Positions 17,000-25,057 of a stretch of 64,000 nucleotides of DNA are shown one piece after another. The stretch's first letter is position 1. Each line of letters starts with the position of its first letter. Both the position numbers and the translations under genes were made by a program. The stretch is taken from contig MKUP01000011.1 of the NCBI GenBank assembly GCA_001898625.1, positions 124,001-188,000 on the forward strand, written 5' to 3'. This stretch comes from Burkholderiales bacterium 67-32 (GTDB taxonomy: Bacteria > Pseudomonadota > Gammaproteobacteria > Burkholderiales > Burkholderiaceae_B). Under the pieces are notes generated by a model that was not told the origin of the DNA, made no database searches, and worked only from the letters and a program-made list of their open reading frames with translations.

Positions 17000-17770
17000 A
17001 TGGCTAGCCTGTCACGCGATGAACAGATCGCGGCACTGCGCCGGGATGGTCTGGTGGTGGTGCGCAATTTCCTGGATGACGATGCCTGCGCGGCGCTGCT
17101 GCAGATTGCGCGCGCGCAGCTCAATGCCCATATCGAACCCATCGAGTACGAGGCGGACCTGGGTTATCCGGGCGCCCCGCCCTCGCGCGAGGCCGAGGGC
17201 GGGCGGACGGTACGGCGGCTGCTCGATGCGTGGTCGCGCGACGAGGCCTATCGGCAGTACGCGACCTGTGCGCCCATCCGCGACTGGATGGCGGCGTACT
17301 TCGGCGAACCGGCCAAGCTGTCGCTGGCCCATCACAACTGCGTGATGACCAAACACCCTCGCTACGGCACGCTCACGGGCTGGCACCGCGATTTCCGCTA
17401 CTGGTCGTTCCAGCGCGACGACATGGTCTCGATCTGGCTGGCGCTGGGCGACGAGGTGAACCGCAACGGCGCGCTGCACCTGGTGCCGGGATCGCACCGG
17501 GAAAACTTCGACGCGTCGCGCTTCGACGAACGCAAGTTCTTCCGCGACGACCTGCCCGCCAACCGCGCGATCATCGAGCACGCCATCGTGCCGGAACTGC
17601 ATGCCGGCGATGTGATGTTCTTCCACTGCAATACCCTGCACGCGGCCGATCGCAACGCCACCGACGACGTGAAGTTCTCGGCGGTGTTCACCTACCACGC
17701 CGCCAGCAACCGCCCCCTGCCAGGCACCCGTTCCGCCGCCAAGGGCAGCATCAGCCTGGAAGGCGGCTAG
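17000..17770 (+). CDS. Phytanoyl-CoA dioxygenase (PhyH) family oxygenase
   Basis: This is a probable Fe(II)/2-oxoglutarate-dependent hydroxylase of 256 residues. The metal triad is visible as H129-R-D131 in TGWHRDFRYW and a distal His in FFHCNTLHAADRN (H214), with Arg218 likely binding 2-oxoglutarate. GALHLVPGSHREN is the typical PhyH core strand. The substrate is unknown; PhyH members hydroxylate fatty acyl-CoAs, ectoine, mitomycin-type compounds and many others. It lies between Bug genes and the cat cluster and overlaps convergently with catR. No strong ribosome-binding site is evident before the ATG. A role linked to the cat genes is possible but unproven. Confidence 0.82.
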   Translation: MASLSRDEQIAALRRDGLVVVRNFLDDDACAALLQIARAQLNAHIEPIEYEADLGYPGAPPSREAEGGRTVRRLLDAWSRDEAYRQYATCAPIRDWMAAYFGEPAKLSLAHHNCVMTKHPRYGTLTGWHRDFRYWSFQRDDMVSIWLALGDEVNRNGALHLVPGSHRENFDASRFDERKFFRDDLPANRAIIEHAIVPELHAGDVMFFHCNTLHAADRNATDDVKFSAVFTYHAASNRPLPGTRSAAKGSISLEGG

Positions 17771-18678
17771 CGCGCGTGCGTGCGCAACTCCTCGGCCGCC
17801 AGTTCGTCGGCCAGCGCGCTTGCCTGCAACAGGAACGGTGAACGGTCGTCGCGGCGGCGGCTCACGATCACCGGCGAGGTGAATCCCGGGCTGTCCAGCG
17901 GCAGATAAGCGATGTCTTCGCGCTGCAGGCGCTGCACCGACGCGGGCACCACGGTCACGCCCAACCCGGCCGCGACCAGTCCGATGGCGGTCTGCAGTTC
18001 GTTGGCTTCCTGGACCACGTCCAGGCCGTGGCCCGCCGCCCGGAACAGGCCCAGCACATGGTCGGCATAGCTCGGCCGGGGGCGTGCCGGATACAGGATG
18101 AAAGGCTGCGCGGCCAGCTCGGCCGCCCGCACTCCATGCCGCGCACGCCCGGCCAGCGGGTGGGCGCGCGCCACCACCGCGACCAGTGGCTCGGCCATCA
18201 GTACCTTGCGTTCGATGTCGGGATCGTCGAACAGGATGCGTCCGAACCCGATGTCGATGCGCCCGGCCTTGAGCGCCTCCATCTGCTGCAACGTCGTCAG
18301 TTCCGACAGGCCCACCTCGACGTGCCGGTCCGCGCCCCGCAGGCGGCGGATCAACTCCGGCACGAACCCGTACAGCGTGGACGGCACGAAGCCCACGCCG
18401 AACCAGCGGCGCCCCTGCTGGCCGAGGCGCCGGGTGGCTTCGGTGATTTCCTGGAAGCGCGCAGTCAATTGCAGCGAGTGCTCGAGCAGGAAGCGGCCGG
18501 CCTCCGTCAAGCGCAGCGACCGCCCGGTGCGCTCGAACAAAAGCACCCCGAGTTCGTCTTCCAGCGCACGGATCTGCCGGCTGAGCGGCGGCTGCGCCAT
18601 GTGCAGCTTCTCGGCCGCGCGCGTGACGTTCATTTCCTGCGCCACAGCCTGGAAGTAGCGAAGTTGCCTGACGTCCAT
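17767..18678 (-). CDS. catR: LysR-family regulator CatR/CatM/BenM type
   Basis: The 303-residue regulator begins MDVRQLRYFQAVAQEMNVTRAAEKLHMAQPPLSRQIRALE, the highly conserved N-terminus of CatR, CatM and BenM, which sense cis,cis-muconate and activate catechol genes. The effector domain carries GFVPSTLYGFVPELIRRLR, also typical of this group. It is divergent from catB, and an exact ATAC-N7-GTAT operator lies three bases before its own start codon, so autoregulation is expected. Its last codons overlap the convergent PhyH gene by 4 bp. Assignment is strong from sequence, neighbour and operator together. Confidence 0.93.
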   Translation of the reverse strand: MDVRQLRYFQAVAQEMNVTRAAEKLHMAQPPLSRQIRALEDELGVLLFERTGRSLRLTEAGRFLLEHSLQLTARFQEITEATRRLGQQGRRWFGVGFVPSTLYGFVPELIRRLRGADRHVEVGLSELTTLQQMEALKAGRIDIGFGRILFDDPDIERKVLMAEPLVAVVARAHPLAGRARHGVRAAELAAQPFILYPARPRPSYADHVLGLFRAAGHGLDVVQEANELQTAIGLVAAGLGVTVVPASVQRLQREDIAYLPLDSPGFTSPVIVSRRRDDRSPFLLQASALADELAAEELRTHAR

Positions 18679-18680
18679 CG

Positions 18681-18695
18681 ATACTTTTTAGGTAT
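18681..18695. promoter_or_regulatory. CatR/BenM-type operator
   Basis: ATAC-N7-GTAT, the consensus binding site of BenM and CatM (a T-N11-A LysR box), occurs exactly here. It lies between catR (start 18678) and catB (start 18777). A further half-site ATAC is at 18741-18744, closer to the catB promoter, consistent with a strong recognition site plus a weaker activation site. Confidence 0.8.
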
Positions 18696-18776
18696 TGAAA
18701 ACGCCAAATATAGTCTTGGACGCAGGAAAAATCGAATCCCATACTGATTTCCCGCCTCATAACAAACCGGAAAAGT

Positions 18777-19901
18777 ATGGCTTTCCCCTGCATCGAGTCG
18801 ATCGAGGCCATCCTGGTCGACCTGCCCACCATCCGTGCCCATCAACTGGCGATGACGGTCATGAACGTGCAGACGCTCGTCATCGTGCGCCTGCGCTGCT
18901 CCGACGGTGTGGAAGGGCTGGGAGAAGCCACCACCATAGGCGGGCTGAGCTATGGCGAGGAAAGCCCCGAGGGCATCAAGCTCGCCATCGACACCTACCT
19001 GGCGCCGGCGCTGCTGGGGCAGGATGCCTCGAACGTGCTGGCCGCGGCGCAGCGCATGAACCGAGTGGCGCGCGGCAATACCTTCGCCAAATCGGCGCTC
19101 GAGACCGCGCTGCTCGACGCGCAGGGCAAGCGGCTGGGCGTTCCGGTCTCGACCCTGCTGGGCGGCGCCGTACGCGAAGCGGTGCCCGTGCTCTGGACGC
19201 TGGCCAGCGGCGATACCCGGCGCGACATCGAAGAGGCCGAATCCCTGCTGGCCGCGCGGCGGCACGATACCTTCAAGCTGAAGATCGGCCGCCGTTCCGT
19301 GGCCGAGGACGTGGCCCACGTATGCGCCATCAAGGAAGCGCTGGGCGCGCGGGCGCGCGTGACGGTGGACGTGAACCAGGCCTGGAGCGAATCGCAGGCG
19401 GCCACCGGCATCGCCCGGCTGGAGGCGACCGGCGTGGACCTGGTCGAGCAGCCGCTGCCCCGCGCTCATCGAGCCGGCATGGCCAGGCTGGCGGCGCGTT
19501 TCGTCGTGCCCATCATGGCCGACGAGGCCGTCCATAGTCCCGAAGACGCCATGGACCTCGCCCGCCAGGGCGCGGCCGACGTGCTGGCCCTGAAGATTTC
19601 CAAATCGGGCGGCCCCTACGAAGTGCTGCGCACCGCCGCCGTCGGCGACGCCGCCGGCATGGCGCTGTACGGCGGCACCATGCTGGAAGGCAGCCTGGGC
19701 ACGGTGGCCGCCGCGCACGCCTTCGCCACCCTGCCCCGGCTGGAATGGGGCACCGAGCTGTTCGGCCCCCTGCTGCTGGTGGACGACATCGTCCAGCAGC
19801 GCCCCGCCTACCAGGAATTCTCGATGACGCTGCCCACCGGACCGGGACTGGGATTGGCGCTCGACGAAGAAAAACTGAAGCGCTATCGCCGGGATCGCTG
19901 A
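18777..19901 (+). CDS. catB: Muconate cycloisomerase (muconate lactonising enzyme)
   Basis: CatB closes cis,cis-muconate to (+)-muconolactone in the ortho branch of the beta-ketoadipate pathway. The 374-residue enolase-superfamily protein has every key residue at the same number as the Pseudomonas putida enzyme: K167 and K169 in FKLKIG, metal ligands D198 (DVNQ), E224 (VEQP) and D249 (MADE), and K273 (LKISKSGG). The N-terminal capping domain is complete. It starts a probable operon with catC and a Bug receptor. catA (catechol 1,2-dioxygenase) and catD (enol-lactone hydrolase) are not in the window, so muconate formation and later steps must be encoded elsewhere. Confidence 0.95.
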   Translation: MAFPCIESIEAILVDLPTIRAHQLAMTVMNVQTLVIVRLRCSDGVEGLGEATTIGGLSYGEESPEGIKLAIDTYLAPALLGQDASNVLAAAQRMNRVARGNTFAKSALETALLDAQGKRLGVPVSTLLGGAVREAVPVLWTLASGDTRRDIEEAESLLAARRHDTFKLKIGRRSVAEDVAHVCAIKEALGARARVTVDVNQAWSESQAATGIARLEATGVDLVEQPLPRAHRAGMARLAARFVVPIMADEAVHSPEDAMDLARQGAADVLALKISKSGGPYEVLRTAAVGDAAGMALYGGTMLEGSLGTVAAAHAFATLPRLEWGTELFGPLLLVDDIVQQRPAYQEFSMTLPTGPGLGLALDEEKLKRYRRDR

Positions 19902-19927
19902 AGCGCCCCCATCACCAGGAGAGTCAC

Positions 19928-20206
19928 ATGTTGTTCCTCGTCCGCATGGATGTCCGCCTGCCGCCGTCCATGCCCAAGGAAGAAGCCGAAGCGCTGAAGG
20001 CCACCGAGAAGGCCTATTCCCAGGGCCTGCAACGGCAGGGCAAATGGCCGCAGCTCTACCGCGTGGTGGGCGAATACGCCAACTACAGCATCTTCGACGT
20101 GGCCGACAACGACGAGCTGCACACCCTGCTGTCGTCGCTGCCGCTGTTTCCCTACATGGAGATCCACGTCACGCCGCTGGCCCGCCACCCCTCGTCCATC
20201 CACTGA
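19928..20206 (+). CDS. catC: Muconolactone delta-isomerase
   Basis: CatC moves the double bond of muconolactone to give 3-oxoadipate enol-lactone. The 92-residue protein has the family start MLFLVRMDVRLP, the conserved basic/charged helix KATEKAYSQGLQRQGKWPQLYRVVG, and YSIFDV.DNDELHTLLSSLPLFPYMEI. The native enzyme is a decamer. AGGAGAG lies a few bases before the ATG; upstream in-frame codons belong to an unrelated frame over catB. It follows catB by 26 bp, in the standard order. Confidence 0.95.
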   Translation: MLFLVRMDVRLPPSMPKEEAEALKATEKAYSQGLQRQGKWPQLYRVVGEYANYSIFDVADNDELHTLLSSLPLFPYMEIHVTPLARHPSSIH

Positions 20207-20254
20207 ACGCCCCTGGCGGCCCATCCGTATCTACTATTCCTATCGGAGACAACG

Positions 20255-21232
20255 ATGAAACCCTTGCACAAGACGACCACTCTGGCCCTTGCCGCCCTGC
20301 TTGCCCTGCCGTTCGCCGCGGCCGCGGGCGACAGCTATCCGGACCGTCCCGTCCGCTGGATCGTTCCCTTCCCGCCGGGCGGCGCCATGGACAACATCGC
20401 CCGCACGCTGGGCGAAGCCATGGGCAAGAGCCTGGGCCAATCCTTCGTGATCGAGAACCGCGCGGGCGCCGGCGGCAACATCGGCGCCACCGCAGTGGCG
20501 CGCGCCAAGCCGGACGGCTACACCATCATGATCGTGGCCAACGGCATGGCGGTGAACCCCGCGCTGTATCCCGACATGGCCTACGACCCGGTCAAGGATT
20601 TCACGCCCATTTCGCTGCTGGCCGTCGTGCCCAACGTGCTGGTGGTCAATCCCCAGCGCATCCAGGCCAAAACCGTGCCGGAAGTCATCGCGCTGGCCAA
20701 GGCACATCCCGGCAAGTACACCTATGCCTCGGCCGGCGTGGGCACCTCCATCCACCTGGCGGGCGAACTGTTCGCCAAGATGGCCGGCGTGCAGATGCTG
20801 CACGTGCCCTACAAGGGCAGCGGGCCGGCGATCGCCGACATGCTGGGCGGGCAGGTCGACTACATGTTCGACAGCATCACCTCGTCCAAGCCGCACATCG
20901 ATGCCGGCAAGCTCGTCGCCATCGCGGTCACCACCAGGAAACGTTCGGCCGCGCTGCCCAACGTGCCGACGGTGGCCGAGGCCGGCTTGCCCGGCTATGA
21001 ACTGACGCCGTGGTTCGCCGCCTTCGCGCCGGCCGGCACGCCGCCCGCCGTCATCGACAAGCTGAATCGGGCCATGCGCGACGCGCTCAAGACGCCCAAG
21101 GTGCAGGGCACCCTGGCCTCGATCGGCGCCGAACCCATAGGCGGATCGCCGGCCGAACTGCGCGACTATCTCGCCTCGGAAATCAAGAGCGGACGCGAGC
21201 TGATCGAATCGCGCGGGATAAAAATGGAGTAG
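20255..21232 (+). CDS. Bug-family periplasmic solute receptor (TctC type), copy 3
   Basis: A 325-residue receptor with a signal peptide ending near AAAGDSYP and the family landmarks YPDRPVRWIVPFPPGGAMDNIAR, FVIENRAGAGGNIGA and TSIHLAGELFAKMAGVQMLHVPYKG. It lies 48 bp after catC on the same strand, with a GGAG ribosome-binding site before its ATG. This suggests it is the third gene of a CatR-controlled operon and may bind muconate, benzoate or another aromatic-derived acid. That ligand link is inference from position only. No membrane components are nearby. Confidence 0.92.
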   Translation: MKPLHKTTTLALAALLALPFAAAAGDSYPDRPVRWIVPFPPGGAMDNIARTLGEAMGKSLGQSFVIENRAGAGGNIGATAVARAKPDGYTIMIVANGMAVNPALYPDMAYDPVKDFTPISLLAVVPNVLVVNPQRIQAKTVPEVIALAKAHPGKYTYASAGVGTSIHLAGELFAKMAGVQMLHVPYKGSGPAIADMLGGQVDYMFDSITSSKPHIDAGKLVAIAVTTRKRSAALPNVPTVAEAGLPGYELTPWFAAFAPAGTPPAVIDKLNRAMRDALKTPKVQGTLASIGAEPIGGSPAELRDYLASEIKSGRELIESRGIKME

Positions 21233-21252
21233 GGTGTAAGCTTATCGCCCCC

Positions 21253-21328
21253 ATGGGGCTGTTTCCGATACGCATCCTCGCGCATAATGCGCCGTTTATC
21301 GAAGCGGAACCTGCGGAGACAGCCCCAT
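21253..21328 (+). promoter_or_regulatory. Inverted repeat enclosing the metY ribosome-binding site
   Basis: The left arm ATGGGGCTGTTTCCG (21253-21267) pairs with the right arm CGGAGACAGCCCCAT (21314-21328). 14 of 15 bases are Watson-Crick and the remaining pair is G-U in RNA. The right arm contains the Shine-Dalgarno and the first two bases of the metY start codon. A CATAAT hexamer at 21283-21288 lies inside the loop. It is either an mRNA switch hiding the start site or a DNA operator pair. Confidence 0.55.
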
Positions 21329-22601
21329 GAAAATCGAGACCCTGGCCGTACATGCCGGCTACAGCCCCGACCCCACGACCCACGCGGTGGCCGTGCCTAT
21401 CTACCAGACCGTCGCCTATTCCTTCGACAGTGCCCAGCACGGCGCCGATCTGTTCGACCTGAAGGTGCCGGGCAACATCTACACCCGCATCATGAACCCC
21501 ACCAACGACGTGCTGGAAAAGCGCGTGGCCGCGCTGGAAGGCGGCGTGGGCGCCCTGGCGCTGGCCTCGGGCATGGCGGCCATCTCGTATGCGATACAGA
21601 CCATCGCCGAAGCCGGCGACAACATCGTCGCGGCCAGCACCCTGTACGGCGGCACCTATAACCTGTTCGCCCATACCTTCCCGCAGCAGGGACTGGAAAC
21701 CCGTTTCGCCGACCCCTCCGATCCCGCGTCGTTCGCCCCGTTGATCGACGAGCGGACCAAGGCCATCTTCTGCGAATCGGTGGGCAACCCGCTGGGCAAC
21801 GTCACCGACATCGCCGCGCTGGCGGACATCGCGCACGCCCACGGCATTCCGCTGATCGTCGACAACACGGTACCCAGCCCCTATCTGTGCCGCCCGTTCG
21901 AGCATGGCGCCGACATCGTCGTGCACGCGCTGACCAAGTACATGGGCGGCCACGGCAACAGCATGGCAGGCGCCATCGTCGACAGCGGCAAGTTCCCCTG
22001 GGCGAAGCACAAGGACCGCTTCCGCCGGCTGAACGAGCCCGACGTCTCGTACCACGGCGTGGTCTATACGGAAGCCCTGGGCGAGGCGGCCTTCATCGGC
22101 CGCGCGCGCGTCGTGCCGCTGCGCAACACCGGCGCCGCGCTGTCGCCCTTCAACGCCTTCCTGGTGCTGCAAGGCATCGAGACCCTGCCCCTGCGCATGG
22201 ACCGCATCTGCGACAACAGCCAGGCCATCGCCCAATACCTGCAGGATCACCCCAAGGTGGGCTGGGTCAACTACGCTGGCCTGTCCGGCCACCCCGACCA
22301 CCACCTGGCCCAGCGCTACATGGGCGGACGCGCCTCGGGCATCCTGTCGTTCGGGTTGAAGACCGGCGGCCGCGAAGCCGGCGTCCGGGTGCTGGACGCG
22401 CTCAAGCTCTTCACGCGGCTGGTCAACATCGGCGACGCGCGCTCGCTGGCCACGCACCCCGCGTCCACGACCCACCGCCAACTGGATGCCGACGAGCTGA
22501 AGAAGGCCGGCGTGAGCGAGGACATGCTGCGGCTGTCCATCGGCATCGAGCACCTGGACGACCTGATCGCCGACCTGGAGCAGGCGCTGGCCGCGGCCTG
22601 A
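21327..22601 (+). CDS. metY: O-acetylhomoserine aminocarboxypropyltransferase (sulfhydrylase)
   Basis: MetY makes homocysteine from O-acetylhomoserine and sulfide, the direct-sulfhydrylation route to methionine. The 424-residue PLP enzyme of the Cys/Met metabolism family begins [18 protein letters not shown]. Other landmarks are [22 protein letters not shown], the cofactor lysine K204 in [13 protein letters not shown], and the C-terminal [14 protein letters not shown] that binds the substrate carboxylate. Length is typical of MetY and longer than MetB/MetZ. The start codon lies inside a strong inverted repeat. A hairpin follows the stop. It is convergent with Bug receptor 4. Confidence 0.93.
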   Translation: MKIETLAVHAGYSPDPTTHAVAVPIYQTVAYSFDSAQHGADLFDLKVPGNIYTRIMNPTNDVLEKRVAALEGGVGALALASGMAAISYAIQTIAEAGDNIVAASTLYGGTYNLFAHTFPQQGLETRFADPSDPASFAPLIDERTKAIFCESVGNPLGNVTDIAALADIAHAHGIPLIVDNTVPSPYLCRPFEHGADIVVHALTKYMGGHGNSMAGAIVDSGKFPWAKHKDRFRRLNEPDVSYHGVVYTEALGEAAFIGRARVVPLRNTGAALSPFNAFLVLQGIETLPLRMDRICDNSQAIAQYLQDHPKVGWVNYAGLSGHPDHHLAQRYMGGRASGILSFGLKTGGREAGVRVLDALKLFTRLVNIGDARSLATHPASTTHRQLDADELKKAGVSEDMLRLSIGIEHLDDLIADLEQALAAA

Positions 22602-22611
22602 TCCCGCGACA

Positions 22612-22631
22612 AGGCAGCCCGGGGGCTGCCT
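22612..22631. terminator. Hairpin between convergent metY and Bug-4
   Basis: AGGCAGCCC and GGGCTGCCT form a 9-bp stem with a 2-nt loop, followed by GCTTT. It lies 11 bp after the metY stop and 24 bp before the end of the convergent Bug gene, so it could serve both strands. The tight loop would open to four bases in RNA. Confidence 0.55.
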
Positions 22632-22655
22632 GCTTTCCCGCGGCCGGGGCTCCGC

Positions 22656-23633
22656 TCAATCCATCTTGAGATTCAGGCTCTTGATCAGAGGCCCCCAATT
22701 CGCAGCCTCGGCCCGCTCCAGTTCGGCCAGTTCCCGGGGCGAGGACGCCGCCGGCGTGTGGCCGATGGCCTTGAGCTTGGCCGCCCCTTCCGGCGAACGC
22801 GTGAACTGTTCGATCTCCTTGCTCAACCGGGCGACCACGTCGGCGGGCGTGCCCTTGGGCGCGTACACCGCGAACCAGTTGGCAACGCTGAAATCCTTGA
22901 TGCCCAGGGCCTCGTTGACCGAAGGCACGTCGGGCATGAACTCCGACCGCCGGGCCGTGGACGCCGCCAGCAGGCGGACCTTGCCGGCCTGCAACAGGCT
23001 GTTGATGACGGGCAGGTCGGCCATGATGGACGTCACCCGGCCGGCGACCACGTCCGGCATCGATGCCGCGTACGACTTGTAGGGCGCGTGGATCATCCTG
23101 GTGCCCACGCGCTGGTTGAGCAGTTCGAAGCCCAGGTGGCCCGCCGTACCGGCCCCGGCCGAGGCATAGGACAACGAACCGGGACGCTCCTTGGCGCTGG
23201 CCACCAGGTCGGCCAGCGACTTGAACGGGCTATCCGCCGCCACCGTGAAAAACGACGGCACGGCCGAGATCCGCCCCACGGGAACGAAGTCCGATGCCTT
23301 GTAGGGCATCTCCTTGAACAGCAGGGGATTGATGACGAACGTGCTCTGCGTGGTCAGCAGCAGGGTCGTGCCGTCGGGCACCGCGCGCGCCACGGCCTCG
23401 GCGGCGATGAAGGTGCTGGCGCCCGGCCGGTTCTCGACGATGAAGTTGCCCTTGAACGCCGTCTGCCAGTGCGAGGCCAGCATGCGGGCAACCTGATCCA
23501 CGCCGCCGCCGGCGGCGAAAGGCACGATGATCTTCACCGGGGCGGCCGGGTAGGATTGAGCCAGGGCGGCCTGGCCGCCCCCCAGGGCCATGGATACCGC
23601 CATGGCGTGCAGGAAGAACTTTTGCGCTGGCAT
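22656..23633 (-). CDS. Bug-family periplasmic solute receptor (TctC type), copy 4
   Basis: A 325-residue receptor with a signal peptide (FFLHAMAVSMALGGGQAALAQS). Family landmarks are YPAAPVKIIVPFAAGGGVDQVARM, FIVENRPGASTFIAAEA and AGTAGHLGFELLNQRVGTRMIHAPYKS. The ATG at 23633 is preceded by AAAGGA; a longer open frame upstream is not needed. It is divergent from ligA across 140 bp that contain repeated TGAAA-type motifs. It is probably a receptor for a substrate or product of the LigAB pathway, by position. Confidence 0.92.
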   Translation of the reverse strand: MPAQKFFLHAMAVSMALGGGQAALAQSYPAAPVKIIVPFAAGGGVDQVARMLASHWQTAFKGNFIVENRPGASTFIAAEAVARAVPDGTTLLLTTQSTFVINPLLFKEMPYKASDFVPVGRISAVPSFFTVAADSPFKSLADLVASAKERPGSLSYASAGAGTAGHLGFELLNQRVGTRMIHAPYKSYAASMPDVVAGRVTSIMADLPVINSLLQAGKVRLLAASTARRSEFMPDVPSVNEALGIKDFSVANWFAVYAPKGTPADVVARLSKEIEQFTRSPEGAAKLKAIGHTPAASSPRELAELERAEAANWGPLIKSLNLKMD

Positions 23634-23740
23634 GATTGCTATTCCTTTCTTGTGGATGGATTTCGTCACCGAGGAATTCCGGGATTCCGCTCGCCACAAG
23701 CGGATTGCTCCCCCCTGTCACCCAGTGTATTATTTGTCAC

Positions 23741-23772
23741 TGAAAAGAACAACGTATTCCTGAAAGAAACAA
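23741..23772. promoter_or_regulatory. Direct repeats before ligA, candidate IclR-regulator site
   Basis: TGAAAAGAACAA (23741-23752) and TGAAAGAAACAA (23761-23772) are direct repeats spaced 20 bp start to start, immediately before the ligA ATG. The 10-mer AAAAGAACAA also occurs, on the other strand, in the promoter of the opposing operon at 30253-30262. Confidence 0.5.
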
Positions 23773-23773
23773 A

Positions 23774-24154
23774 ATGGATAATAAAACCATCACCGAAGAG
23801 CAGCGGATGGAAGCGTTGTCACCCCCCAATTCCCTGCCCTTCGGCCTGGAGCAGTCGCGGGCGGGCTACCGGTTGAACCAGCTCGCGCGATCGATGACGC
23901 AGGCGGCCAACCGGCAGGCCTTTCTGGCGGACCAGGAGGGCTACATGCGCCGGCTCGGGCTGGACGACATGCGCATCGGGCTGGTCCTCGAGCAGGACTG
24001 GTTCGGCCTGCAGGCCGCCGGCGCCAACCAGTACGCCCTGGTCAAGCTGGCGGGCACGCTGGGCGTCAGCCTGCTGCAGGAAGGCGCGAAGATCCGCGGG
24101 GAAAGCTTCCAGGAATTCATGCGGACGCGGCTCCTCCACCAACAACAAGGCTGA
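23774..24154 (+). CDS. ligA: LigA-type small subunit of an extradiol (protocatechuate 4,5-type) dioxygenase
   Basis: The 126-residue protein matches the alpha (small) subunit of protocatechuate 4,5-dioxygenase. Its helical core GYRLNQLARSMTQAANRQAFLADQEGYMRRLGL and the segment QDWFGLQAAGANQYALVKLAG shape the lid over the active site of the beta subunit. It starts at ATG 23774 without a strong ribosome-binding site, just after two direct repeats. ligB follows 48 bp downstream. The substrate could be protocatechuate, gallate or a related carboxylated catechol. The usual ligC, ligJ and ligK genes of the 4,5-cleavage pathway are not in the window. Confidence 0.87.
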   Translation: MDNKTITEEQRMEALSPPNSLPFGLEQSRAGYRLNQLARSMTQAANRQAFLADQEGYMRRLGLDDMRIGLVLEQDWFGLQAAGANQYALVKLAGTLGVSLLQEGAKIRGESFQEFMRTRLLHQQQG

Positions 24155-24202
24155 CCGCCGCGACGGCGAACGGCTCAGACAGCTCCTGACAAAGACTCGG
24201 AC

Positions 24203-25033
24203 ATGGCACGAATCATCGGTGGCATCGGCACCTCCCACGCACCCTCGCTCGCACGCGCCTTCGACACGGACAAGCGCGACGAACCGGAATGGAAAGATTT
24301 GTTCACGCAGTTCGATGCAGCCAAGCAGTGGCTGAAACAGGCCCGGCCCGACGTCATCGTCGCGTTCTACAACGATCACCTGAACCAGTTCTTCTTCGAC
24401 GCCTATCCCACCTTCGCCATCGGCGTGGGCGATCCCCACCCCATCGCCGACGAGGGCTGGGGCAAGCGCGATTTCCCCGATCTGCCCGGCCATCCCGCCC
24501 TGGCCATGCACGTGGCCCGCTCGCTGGTGGGCAATGGTTTCGACATGACCATCTGCCAGGAAAGCCAGATCGACCACGGCATCCTGTCCCCGCTGCCTTT
24601 CCTGACGGACGAGCGCTGGACCGTGCCCGTGATTCCGGTGCAGATCAACGTCATCCAGCATCCGCTGCCCACGGCCCGGCGCTGCTATCTGCTGGGCCAG
24701 GCCATCCGCGAGGCCGTTGCGTCGTTCGACCAGGACCTGCGCGTGGCCGTGATGGGCACGGGCGGGCTGTCGCACCAGCTCAGCGGCCGGCGCTTCGGCT
24801 TCGTCAATCCCGACTGGGACCAGGTCTTCATGGAGCGCCTGGCGTCCGACGCCGAGGCCCTGAGCCACATCTCGCATGAGGACATGATGATCAACGGCGG
24901 CGTGGAAAGCGTGGAGGTCATGATGTGGCTGGCCATGCGCGGCACGCTCGCCAGCGAGGTCCGCGTGGTGCGCCAGTACTACGCCGCGCCCATGCTCACG
25001 GGCTACGGCCTGCTGGTGCTCGAGGAAGACTGA
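24203..25033 (+). CDS. ligB: LigB-type catalytic subunit of an extradiol dioxygenase
   Basis: This is the catalytic beta subunit, which opens a catechol ring next to the diol using Fe(II) and O2. The 276-residue protein has the LigB fold with iron ligands matching the Sphingobium enzyme: H12 (GTSHAPS), H59 (FYNDH, equivalent to H61) and an acidic ligand at about E235 in GGVESVEVMMW. The catalytic base is H191 in GTGGLSHQL (equivalent to H195). All are present, so it should be active. It is co-directional with ligA and ends 24 bp from the convergent flavoprotein gene. It very likely forms an alpha2-beta2 enzyme with LigA. Ring-cleavage position and substrate need biochemistry. Confidence 0.9.
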   Translation: MARIIGGIGTSHAPSLARAFDTDKRDEPEWKDLFTQFDAAKQWLKQARPDVIVAFYNDHLNQFFFDAYPTFAIGVGDPHPIADEGWGKRDFPDLPGHPALAMHVARSLVGNGFDMTICQESQIDHGILSPLPFLTDERWTVPVIPVQINVIQHPLPTARRCYLLGQAIREAVASFDQDLRVAVMGTGGLSHQLSGRRFGFVNPDWDQVFMERLASDAEALSHISHEDMMINGGVESVEVMMWLAMRGTLASEVRVVRQYYAAPMLTGYGLLVLEED

Positions 25034-25057
25034 GCACCAGCGATTCGCGGCAACGGC

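Noticed and set aside
21233-21326. SAM riboswitch before metY
   Set aside because: The 94-bp leader is short and shows none of the conserved core of SAM-I, SAM-II or SAM-alpha types that I could recognise; only the single long inverted repeat is evident.
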